Source of the DNA: Promethearchaeota archaeon
GTDB lineage: Archaea > Asgardarchaeota > Lokiarchaeia > Sigyniarchaeales > SOKP01
Assembly (NCBI GenBank): GCA_030615145.1
Contig: JAUWZT010000075.1
Span: forward strand, 1 to 13,607
Direction of reading: 5' to 3'
DNA length: 13,607 nucleotides
In this document: positions 1-6,583 of the stretch, piece by piece
Position numbering within the stretch: position 1 is the first letter of the stretch
Layout of the letters: each line of letters starts with the position of its first letter
The notes under the pieces: generated by a model
Database searches by the model: none
The model's input: the letters and a program-made list of their open reading frames with translations, nothing else
What the model was told of the DNA's origin: nothing
Position numbers and translations under genes: made by a program

Positions 1-244
1 ACTAGCTGAAACAATAATATATTTTATTGTTTTTCAGAATCCAAACATTTAGAAAGAATACTACCAGAAAGGCTGTGCTAATGATAGATAAGTACCACGA
101 GTTTGAGCTGTTGACGCAATCTAAATCAACAAGCTTTATTAAAAATAAAATTCATGTTTTTTTAAAGGAAATATTTTCAAAAAGTTAATTATCTTTTATT
201 AATTACTAAATAATTAATAAACGCATTAAATTATTGAGAATAAT
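1..244. other. Left-edge region without a convincing gene
   Basis: No RNA gene or recognisable protein is visible. On the + strand, bases 18-188 are open in one frame, with a possible ATG at 81 giving a 35-residue basic, lysine/serine-rich peptide that ends in TAA at 186-188. A second frame is open over roughly 10-78. Both could be remnants of a decayed gene 3' end, but nothing in either peptide is recognisable. Bases 189-244 are almost pure A/T, with repeated TTAATTA-type words, and probably contain the promoter of the gene starting at 245. No strong ribosome-binding site is present; there is only a weak TGAGA shortly before the ATG. Confidence 0.35.
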
Positions 245-1510
245 ATGAACGAAAACGAGAACGAAAAAATTGAACGATCTGAATTTAGAGAACAACCATT
301 AAGGAGGTCAAGGCGTACTAGACCCGTTAGAAAGACACAAGGTCAAATATTACAAGAGGCTTTAGGTTTAAATCCAGAGGACCTTAAAAACATCGAGGCT
401 AAATTATCCATAATTAAATTTTTGGATTATTTTTCGGAAGAGACTTTAGATTTTATATTTAAGGATCGCAATGTCGAGCAATATTTAGCAAAGATATCGG
501 AGAAAGTTGAAAAATTTAGTTTGGGTGGAGAAGAAGACAAACTTCTTAAAAAGGGATTTGAAGATAAGAAAATATTTGAGACCGTTGAGCGCTTAAAGGC
601 TAACGTCGAAGAATTAGCAATAAGTAAAGGAATTACCAAATCAGTTGACAAAAGATTAAGAAGGTTAAGCTTATTAGTTTCCGCACCTTTGCTTGGTATT
701 GCTGTGATTTTTTTAATATTGCCTTATTTTGGAATACCTGTTGATTCATTTATTATGTTTCCATTATTATGTGTCTTTTGCATGGTCCCCCAGTTAGTAA
801 AGAGTACTGTTGTGAAAAAATGGTATAATTTTAAGGAAGAGAATAGACGTGAGATTTACACGAAAAATAGAGACGATTTCTTAGTTTTAAAAAGCTATGT
901 TGGTGAAGTGTTAGCTAATATTCGATCTAATCTTTTAGAAATGGAAGTACCTTTGGAACTAATTAAGTTTTCCCTATATAATCGAGATTATGAAAACTTA
1001 AAAATAATAAACCAAAAACAATTAAAGGGGCTCACAGAGTATTACGTTTCATTTGAATACCCAGAAGGTATGGAGCCTTTCCCTATTCCTGAAACTCTTC
1101 GACAACAATATGAGAAACCCATATTTCCGGAAAAGCAAAAGGATGAGAAAAATTTCGTTGTTTTAACAGAAATGAAAGGTAAAGAGGGTGTAATTACGAG
1201 CTTTACACCAAGCTTAAAGGATAACCTTGCCGATAAAATTAATCAACTGTTAAACGATTCTGAATTTACCGAATCGCCTCTCAAATTCACGGAGATAATC
1301 CCTAACTATTCCGCAGACATGGCAATTTATTGTCTTTGTGGAGAGATAACCGATATTAGCGTTATAAATATTTGTAATTGGAAAAATAAGTTTAAGTATT
1401 ACTTATTTGAAGGAAGACAATGCCAACAATGTGGAGACAAAATTTATGCTATTTCTCTAATGGATGAAGATACTGAAATTCCTGAAGAACTAAAAGAGAT
1501 TTTTAGTTAA
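245..1510 (+). CDS. Unrecognised two-TM protein with C-terminal cysteine cluster
   Basis: I do not recognise this 421-residue family. The first 35 residues are highly charged, with an arginine-rich stretch at 19-30. Residues 35-135 look helical and acidic/basic. Two hydrophobic segments follow, at about 141-162 and 168-187, separated by a short Gly/Pro turn, which suggests a membrane hairpin with both soluble ends on the same side, probably cytoplasmic given the flanking positive charge. The C-terminal half is soluble and mixed. Near the end are a C-x-C pair (363, 365) and a C-x2-C pair (393, 396), with another Cys at 377; these could bind zinc. Its stop lies two bases from the stop of the opposing gene. 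The ATG at 245 is preceded only by a weak Shine-Dalgarno. The CDS looks intact; function is unknown. Confidence 0.8.
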   Translation: MNENENEKIERSEFREQPLRRSRRTRPVRKTQGQILQEALGLNPEDLKNIEAKLSIIKFLDYFSEETLDFIFKDRNVEQYLAKISEKVEKFSLGGEEDKLLKKGFEDKKIFETVERLKANVEELAISKGITKSVDKRLRRLSLLVSAPLLGIAVIFLILPYFGIPVDSFIMFPLLCVFCMVPQLVKSTVVKKWYNFKEENRREIYTKNRDDFLVLKSYVGEVLANIRSNLLEMEVPLELIKFSLYNRDYENLKIINQKQLKGLTEYYVSFEYPEGMEPFPIPETLRQQYEKPIFPEKQKDEKNFVVLTEMKGKEGVITSFTPSLKDNLADKINQLLNDSEFTESPLKFTEIIPNYSADMAIYCLCGEITDISVINICNWKNKFKYYLFEGRQCQQCGDKIYAISLMDEDTEIPEELKEIFS

Positions 1511-1512
1511 TT

Positions 1513-2865
1513 TTACTTTCTTTTTTTAATTTTTGCGTAATAATCGTATAAAAGCCTATAACCTCGAACTGCTCGCTCTATTTCGTTTTCAAAGGCAGGT
1601 ATTTTCAACTCAGTTGCCGCTTTAATTACTCGTTTCGCTCCCTCGTGTTCTGCTTGAACTAGAATGGTAATAATCGGTTTATTTGGATATTTTTTAACCA
1701 AAGGCGCGTAAATGTTGAAATCGAACTCGATTTCAGTAAAGAACTCTAAAGCTAAAATTAATCCATCAACAGCATCATCTTTTAATAAAGCTTCTGAAGA
1801 TGTCTTATATATACCACATATTTTAATTCCGACAAATTTTTCTGGAGGCCAATAATCTACAGGATTTCCATAGGCGCAAGTAGACCCACCAACTTTATCT
1901 ATAATGATTTCTCGAGAAATTTCACTAGGCTTCGCGAGCGCTAAATGTTGTTTTCTCATTTCTTTCACGATTAAATGAATTGCGCCAGAACTAGGTCCTA
2001 TTATACCTAAATTTATTCCTTTAGGTTCAGGACACCATAAAAAGATTTTAGCAATCTCAAATAGATCGATATAATTTAATACCAATATCCCACCGGCTTT
2101 TTGTAATTCTCTCTCTTTTATCTCATCCTTTCCCACGTAATAGAAGAGTATTGGTTTGGTATAGCTGACTTTTCTAACCGCTCCAATTAATTCCTCCGAA
2201 ATGTCTCTTAGAAATAGGGAAATTACCTTAGTTGTATCGTCATTTAAAAAGTACTCGAGTACATCGGCTTCATTAATGTGAAAACCTTTACCTAAATGTA
2301 TCACCTTTGAGATGGGTAACCTTTGTGGTGGCGTCCACCACCCTAACGCTCCCGCTAAACCTCCAGATTGAGCAATAAAGCTCATTCCTTCTTTTATGTT
2401 TTTATTTTCTCGCATTATATGTTGACGAACTGGGATTATGGATGTCGTAAAGTTATCGTTAAAGTTTATAATGCCAAGCATAGACGGTCCTAAATAAGTG
2501 ATGTCATATTTTTTACAAACTTTATGTAAATGGATAGTTAAATCGTTAATCTTCGTTCCTGGTTTTAATTCTGTCTGGATTGCTATATATTTGACACCAA
2601 GTTCTCCTAAACTTTCTACAATTTCGAGAATGCCTTTTCCTAAAACGATTACAGCCAATTCGGGAATTTCCGGCAATTCTTCAAAAGAATGGTAAGATTT
2701 AACACCTAAAATGTCGTTTGCGTTAGGGTTCAGAATATAAAGATTTCCTTGGTAAAAAATTTCCAACAAATTTTTCAATACCGTATAACTAAAAGATAGC
2801 GCTTGCCTTGAAACTCCGATAATTAGTACGCTTTTAGGATTGAAAAAAGGTTTTAAATCTCTCAA
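1513..2865 (-). CDS. NDP-forming acyl-CoA synthetase-like protein lacking the phospho-His segment
   Basis: This 450-residue protein has the architecture of the alpha part of ADP-forming acetyl/acyl-CoA synthetase, which in working enzymes converts acyl-CoA, ADP and phosphate to acid, CoA and ATP through a phospho-histidine. Residues 1-140 form the CoA-binding Rossmann domain (FFNPKSVLIIGVSR near the start). About 155-275 is the first succinyl-CoA-ligase-like domain (AQSGG at 165-169, LEYFLNDDTT around 203-212). About 282-445 is the second (GNPVDYWP at 333-340). The segment after KPILFYYVGK (237-246), where the family has its Ser-His-Thr-Gly catalytic loop, is about 20 residues short and has no histidine, so normal phosphotransfer is unlikely. 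No ATP-grasp beta domain is present. The start is TTG, chosen because GGAGG lies seven bases upstream. It follows the oxidoreductase gene by 92 bases. It could be a CoA-binding regulator or an enzyme with altered chemistry. Confidence 0.85.
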   Translation of the reverse strand: MRDLKPFFNPKSVLIIGVSRQALSFSYTVLKNLLEIFYQGNLYILNPNANDILGVKSYHSFEELPEIPELAVIVLGKGILEIVESLGELGVKYIAIQTELKPGTKINDLTIHLHKVCKKYDITYLGPSMLGIINFNDNFTTSIIPVRQHIMRENKNIKEGMSFIAQSGGLAGALGWWTPPQRLPISKVIHLGKGFHINEADVLEYFLNDDTTKVISLFLRDISEELIGAVRKVSYTKPILFYYVGKDEIKERELQKAGGILVLNYIDLFEIAKIFLWCPEPKGINLGIIGPSSGAIHLIVKEMRKQHLALAKPSEISREIIIDKVGGSTCAYGNPVDYWPPEKFVGIKICGIYKTSSEALLKDDAVDGLILALEFFTEIEFDFNIYAPLVKKYPNKPIITILVQAEHEGAKRVIKAATELKIPAFENEIERAVRGYRLLYDYYAKIKKRK

Positions 2866-2872
2866 GGTTTAT

Positions 2873-2877
2873 CCTCC
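2873..2877 (-). promoter_or_regulatory. Strong Shine-Dalgarno deciding a TTG start
   Basis: GGAGG on the minus strand lies seven bases before the TTG at 2863-2865. It is one of the best ribosome-binding sites in the window and supports the TTG as the initiator of the acyl-CoA synthetase-like gene. Confidence 0.75.
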
Positions 2878-2957
2878 AAGTTTTGATTGTTTAAATAATA
2901 ATAAATATGAGAGAAATAATCGTTAAAAATTTGATGTTTATTTTTTAATCGTTAGCT

Positions 2958-3962
2958 TTATTCTTTTAGAGAATACGCTTCTAATACAAATTCAACCGCT
3001 CTTTTTCCATCTTCAAAATTTGGTCTTTCTTGTTTGTTCTCAACGATGCAATTAATAAAATGATCAATTAGTTGATATTGAGCTATGTTTTTAGACCTTT
3101 TATATTTTATAATTTTCTTAATCAATTCATTTCTTTTTATAGTTCTTGGTCCATAAGAAACCGAGTATTTCTTTCCTAAATCGATTTTGAGGTACCCTTT
3201 CGAACCAAAAACCTCGATCATTTCTGAAGGTTCATTACACCAAGAAACGCTGATAAGACCTAACGCGTCGTTTTTAAATCGAAAAAGAACGTTACAATTA
3301 TCTTCGTCGCTCATTTTTATACAAGAGGTATTGTAATTTATTCCATTAACTTTATCGTATTCACCTATTAAATACCGAAGAATGTCAATACAATGTACGC
3401 CAAGGTCTAACAAAACGCCTCCACCCGCTTTTTCAGAATCAAAAAACCACTTTTCTTTAGAGAGCGGTTTCCAGGATTTATAAGGTCCATAGTGACTAAA
3501 ATAATATCGAACCAAAATGATTTTACCAAGAACCATTTCATCTATTACTTTTTTTATTAACGGAAAAATTGGATTGTATCGCTTTTGAAACGATGTAAAA
3601 AAGATAAGCTTCTTATTTTTTAGTTTCGATTCGATTTCATTTAACTCTTTGTGAGAAATAGCAATTGGTTTTTCACATAAAATATGAATATTTTTATCAA
3701 TTGCTTTCAAAACTGTTAGAGCGTGCAAATAATTGGGCGTACAAATGCTAATAACATCTAATTCCTCATTTTCAATCATTTTTTTCCAGCTATCGACTCC
3801 ACCGTAGATTTTTGGAATATTAAATCTCTCAGCTGCGTTTCTCGCATGTTCTTCAGTTCTGGAAGCTATCGCTACCAATTTACAATTAGGATTTCTAACA
3901 TAACCTAATAAATGAATAATCCCAAAGCCGCCCGCTCCAATTAATCCTACTTTTAAAGTCAT
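2958..3962 (-). CDS. Gfo/Idh/MocA-family NAD(P)-dependent oxidoreductase
   Basis: This 334-residue protein has the usual length and two-domain build of the Gfo/Idh/MocA family, cytosolic dehydrogenases acting mostly on sugars, inositols or related polyols. The N-terminal Rossmann fold carries GLIGAGGFG at 6-14. The family hallmark EKP is at 97-99, where the lysine is catalytic. The C-terminal alpha/beta domain has the GGGVLLDLGVHCID stretch (180-193), whose Asp186 and His190 match the usual active-site positions. The substrate cannot be told from sequence. It lies upstream of, and on the same strand as, the acyl-CoA synthetase-like gene, with 92 bases between, so co-transcription is possible; the two activities do not suggest an obvious shared pathway. 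The ATG has no visible Shine-Dalgarno. A TATA-like TTTATAT lies about 45 bases upstream on the coding strand (around 4006-4013). Confidence 0.88.
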   Translation of the reverse strand: MTLKVGLIGAGGFGIIHLLGYVRNPNCKLVAIASRTEEHARNAAERFNIPKIYGGVDSWKKMIENEELDVISICTPNYLHALTVLKAIDKNIHILCEKPIAISHKELNEIESKLKNKKLIFFTSFQKRYNPIFPLIKKVIDEMVLGKIILVRYYFSHYGPYKSWKPLSKEKWFFDSEKAGGGVLLDLGVHCIDILRYLIGEYDKVNGINYNTSCIKMSDEDNCNVLFRFKNDALGLISVSWCNEPSEMIEVFGSKGYLKIDLGKKYSVSYGPRTIKRNELIKKIIKYKRSKNIAQYQLIDHFINCIVENKQERPNFEDGKRAVEFVLEAYSLKE

Positions 3963-4064
3963 AATCTTATTAATTAATAATTAAAGGATTAAATAATATC
4001 TTTGGATATAAATAATAAGACAAAATAAGATAATTAAAAACGCTAATTAAGTAAAATCACTGAC

Positions 4065-4691
4065 TTATGCAACGACAAACTCGAACATGGGAATTTCTCG
4101 CCGCTTTTTATCGTCATAGAGAGGTAACCCTGATTGTTTGAATAATTCAGGGGTTTTATACTTAAGGATAACTACAGTACAACTACACGAGATTTTCATA
4201 GATGCTATTCTTAATCTATCTCTGACTATTGGCAGATTTTTCAAGCTAGTTCCGACATCGCATATAATAGAACCTGCTCGTACACGCGCACAAACTCCCG
4301 TGGACCGCCCGAATGAATTTCTCATGCCGCTTTGTACGCGGTCAGCTCCCGCGAAAGCTAACATCCTATTTTCTCGAATTTTTTGGAATGGTTTAGGTCT
4401 TATTCGAAGACGAAAGTACGATCTTCCTATTTTATTTTGTAATGAACTGTTTATGGTAATACGGATTGCTTCAAGAGCATTTGAAGATATTTGAATCTGT
4501 CGACTGACTTTAAGTCCTACAACAAGCTCCCAATCTTCCCAAGGGATATCTTTATTGCCCCCCCAAAACCGGACTATCTTTGACTGCGCACCTCCACGCG
4601 CGTATTCTCTTCTATGATTAGCGCTACGCTTGTGTTGGTAAGGCCTTCGACTCCAACTTGAGTAGCAACGCCAAGGTCTACGACTTGCCAT
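4065..4691 (-). CDS. rpl10e: Large-subunit ribosomal protein uL16 (archaeal/eukaryotic L10e)
   Basis: This is the L10e form of uL16, a 50S/60S protein near the peptidyl-transferase centre and the tRNA acceptor arms. Within the 208 residues counted from the chosen ATG, recognisable parts are RRPWRCY at the N-terminus, the NALEAIRI helix (about 71-78), IRENRML near 105-111, and the signature GADR...GMR...FG (115-128) followed by ARVRAG. Archaeal members are usually about 170-180 residues; this one has about 30 extra C-terminal residues after the normal end, as eukaryotic L10 also has. An upstream in-frame TTG at 4707-4709 would add six residues, but the ATG at 4689-4691 is favoured: GAGG lies nine bases before it, and the protein then begins like family members. 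Codon use is more GC-rich than in neighbours, as expected for a ribosomal gene. It appears to be a single-gene unit. Confidence 0.93.
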   Translation of the reverse strand: MASRRPWRCYSSWSRRPYQHKRSANHRREYARGGAQSKIVRFWGGNKDIPWEDWELVVGLKVSRQIQISSNALEAIRITINSSLQNKIGRSYFRLRIRPKPFQKIRENRMLAFAGADRVQSGMRNSFGRSTGVCARVRAGSIICDVGTSLKNLPIVRDRLRIASMKISCSCTVVILKYKTPELFKQSGLPLYDDKKRREIPMFEFVVA

Positions 4692-4700
4692 TTTATACTT

Positions 4701-4704
4701 CCTC
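4701..4704 (-). promoter_or_regulatory. Shine-Dalgarno for L10e deciding the ATG start
   Basis: GAGG on the minus strand, nine bases before the ATG at 4689-4691, lies between that ATG and the alternative upstream TTG. It supports the shorter 208-residue L10e product. Confidence 0.6.
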
Positions 4705-4757
4705 TTCAATTAAATTTTTTAGAGTTAAATTAACAGATTACAATTAATAAGAAATAA

Positions 4758-4769
4758 AATTATAAAAGG
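4758..4769 (-). promoter_or_regulatory. Possible TATA box of the L10e gene
   Basis: The divergent spacer 4692-4844 is A/T-rich. On the minus strand CCTTTTATAATTT stands about 70 bases before the L10e ATG, which would allow a 5' leader of about 45 bases. The same bases read TATAAAAGG on the plus strand, so the element could instead serve the divergent radical SAM gene. This is assigned by pattern only. Confidence 0.3.
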
Positions 4770-4844
4770 TTATTATATTCATTCCATGAAGAATAGTTAA
4801 AAAATTTTATCAAAAATACATATTTAGCACGAATATTTGAAACT

Positions 4845-5981
4845 ATGCTCGATGATTACACTTCTTTTGTAAAGAAGACTGAAATATTGTGTAAAGGGTT
4901 GTATTTAGACGAAAAATTAATTGATCATTATAAAAATCAAGGAATCGAGATATCTTTTGGCCGAAAAGGCGGTGCAGGGCCGTTAGGTGGGAGATATTTT
5001 CTTTTTGAAAATGGAACTCTCGTGAACGCCGCACTTTGGAACGATCCTCAAAAATCTAATTTGGTGTTAAGAGAAAACCGAGATAGTTATTTTGAGGTAT
5101 ATGATGTTAGGAATAAAATAGAACACAGTAAATTGAAATTAATTCAAAACCCGCTTTATTACAATTCAGATTATACGACTTCCGATGGAATACCAATGAA
5201 AAAAATTGCGTTGGTCCACGGCGTAGATTGTTTATCTAGTACTATATATCAAAAATGCGTTTATTGGGCGTGTGGTGAAGCTTGTAAATTTTGTGGCATC
5301 GAGTTAAGCTTAAAGAGCGACGCAACCATAGAGGAGAAAAATGCTCAACAAATGTCCGAAGTTATCGCGGTCGCGAAAAAAGAGGGAAGATGCAATCATA
5401 TGACTTTAACAAGCGGCACTGACGAGAACATTGATAAAGGTGCTAAGCGATATATTGAGCTTTTAAAAGGGATAAAAAAGAATTACGCTAATCTTCCTTT
5501 ACATGTTCAAATTGAACCTTTAGAAGATTTATCGTATATAAACGAGTTAAAAGAAGCCGGCGCAGATACTATTGGAATCCATCTTGAGGTACTCGATCAA
5601 AATATCAGGGATATAATTACTCCAGGTAAGTCTCATATTTCGTATGAGTCATATGAGAAAAATTGGAGTCACGCACTTGAGATTTTCGGCAAAAATCAGG
5701 TTTCATCCTATCTTTTAACTGGCTTTGGAGAAATGCCGGATGATTTTATATTGGACACCGAAAAAATAATTTCGTTAGGTGTAATACCTTATATTACTCC
5801 AGTGAGATCTTTCCCTGGGAAAAAAGATTTGCCAATAACCAACCACAATATAATGGTTGACATTTACATAAAAGCAGCAAAATTAATGAAGGAATATGGA
5901 GTTAATCCTTTGAAAAACAAAGCGGGATGTGTAAGGTGTGGTGGCTGTTCTGCTATTAATGAAGCTTATAAAATTATATAG
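4845..5981 (+). CDS. Radical SAM protein, MSMEG_0568-like family
   Basis: This 378-residue protein is a radical SAM enzyme. The cluster-binding motif is C-x3-C-x2-C at Cys143, Cys147 and Cys150, with an additional Cys at 138. A second cysteine set (C-x2-C-x2-C at 362, 365, 368) near the C-terminus could hold another cluster. Conserved blocks TTSDGIP (111-117), the YW...CKFCGIELSL region (140-155), the QVSSYLLTGFGE stretch (285-296) and KAGC near 359-362 resemble, from memory, the MSMEG_0568 family (TIGR04043). That family is known from nitrilase (Nit1C) clusters linked to nitrile/cyanide assimilation; its reaction is not known to me. No nitrilase or the other usual partners are in this window, although a GNAT gene follows after 28 bases. 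No clear Shine-Dalgarno precedes the ATG. Radical SAM membership is firm; the subfamily is less so. Confidence 0.88.
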   Translation: MLDDYTSFVKKTEILCKGLYLDEKLIDHYKNQGIEISFGRKGGAGPLGGRYFLFENGTLVNAALWNDPQKSNLVLRENRDSYFEVYDVRNKIEHSKLKLIQNPLYYNSDYTTSDGIPMKKIALVHGVDCLSSTIYQKCVYWACGEACKFCGIELSLKSDATIEEKNAQQMSEVIAVAKKEGRCNHMTLTSGTDENIDKGAKRYIELLKGIKKNYANLPLHVQIEPLEDLSYINELKEAGADTIGIHLEVLDQNIRDIITPGKSHISYESYEKNWSHALEIFGKNQVSSYLLTGFGEMPDDFILDTEKIISLGVIPYITPVRSFPGKKDLPITNHNIMVDIYIKAAKLMKEYGVNPLKNKAGCVRCGGCSAINEAYKII

Positions 5982-6009
5982 CTAAGTTATACTACTAAAA
6001 TGAGAGAAT

Positions 6010-6447
6010 ATGTATAGATTACGTGATGTTACAAAAGAAGATAAAGATTTCTTATTTAATTTAAAAAAAGCAACATTGAAAGAATATATAAAAGAAACTT
6101 GGGGTTGGGATGAGATATGGCAAATAAACTATTTTTTAGAAAATTTCCATCCAGAAGATTTAAAAATTATATCAATATCTGGCATTGATATAGGAGTATT
6201 ATCTGTTATTGAAAAAGAAGTAGAATTATTCTTAGGATATATTGCGATTTTACCTGAATTTCAAAATCAAGGGATTGGTAGTTCATTAATTAGAACAATT
6301 TTAGAAAATGGTAAATTAGACAACAAAAATGTTAGATTACAAGTGCTTAAAGCAAATTTAAGAGCTAAAACCCTTTATAAAAAAATGGGGTTTAAAACGA
6401 CAGCAGAGAATGCTACTCATTACTTCATGGAATACTTCATCAAATAA
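6010..6447 (+). CDS. GNAT-family N-acetyltransferase
   Basis: This 145-residue single-domain GNAT protein would transfer an acetyl group from acetyl-CoA to an amine; the acceptor is unknown. The acetyl-CoA pyrophosphate-binding motif A is visible as QNQGIG (85-90) after the beta-4 strand LGYIAILPEF, and the C-terminal RAKTLYKKMGF (118-128) is the typical motif B. The ETWGWDE stretch (29-35) recalls a common bacterial GNAT subgroup. The ATG has a GAGAG a few bases upstream. It lies 28 bases after the radical SAM gene on the same strand. Its codons are strikingly A/T-rich with very few CG dinucleotides, unlike the radical SAM and mutase genes on either side, which suggests it may have arrived separately. 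The MSMEG_0567 protein of Nit1C clusters is also a GNAT, but I see nothing tying this one specifically to that family. Confidence 0.85.
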   Translation: MYRLRDVTKEDKDFLFNLKKATLKEYIKETWGWDEIWQINYFLENFHPEDLKIISISGIDIGVLSVIEKEVELFLGYIAILPEFQNQGIGSSLIRTILENGKLDNKNVRLQVLKANLRAKTLYKKMGFKTTAENATHYFMEYFIK

Positions 6448-6457
6448 TAAAGACTAA

Positions 6458-6466
6458 TTTTTTTTT
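6458..6466 (+). terminator. T-tract likely ending the radical SAM/GNAT transcript
   Basis: A run of nine T residues begins ten bases after the GNAT stop codon, with no hairpin before it. Archaeal RNA polymerase terminates at such U-tracts, and this one separates the upstream pair from the mutase operon. Confidence 0.45.
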
Positions 6467-6560
6467 AATTGATATAAATTTTATAAAAAAAGTTAATAAA
6501 TTTAGATCCTTATCAAAAAGTAAGAATGTTTAACTTAATAATTACATAATCTTGTTTTAT

Positions 6561-6575
6561 TATATAAATGAAAGG
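6561..6575 (+). promoter_or_regulatory. TATA-like element and weak Shine-Dalgarno before the mutase operon
   Basis: TATATAA at 6561-6567 lies 17-23 bases before the ATG at 6584, and AAAGG at 6571-6575 lies eight bases before it. If the TATA element were used, transcription would begin at or just past the ATG, which would leave the AAAGG outside the message. Either another promoter further up in the A/T-rich 6467-6560 stretch is used, or the message is leaderless. Only the element positions are seen; use is inferred. Confidence 0.35.
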
Positions 6576-6583
6576 ATAGTATT

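Noticed and set aside
4138..4494. 118-codon open frame on the + strand opposite L10e
   Set aside because: It lies wholly antisense to a firmly identified ribosomal protein gene, has no ribosome-binding site and no recognisable motif.
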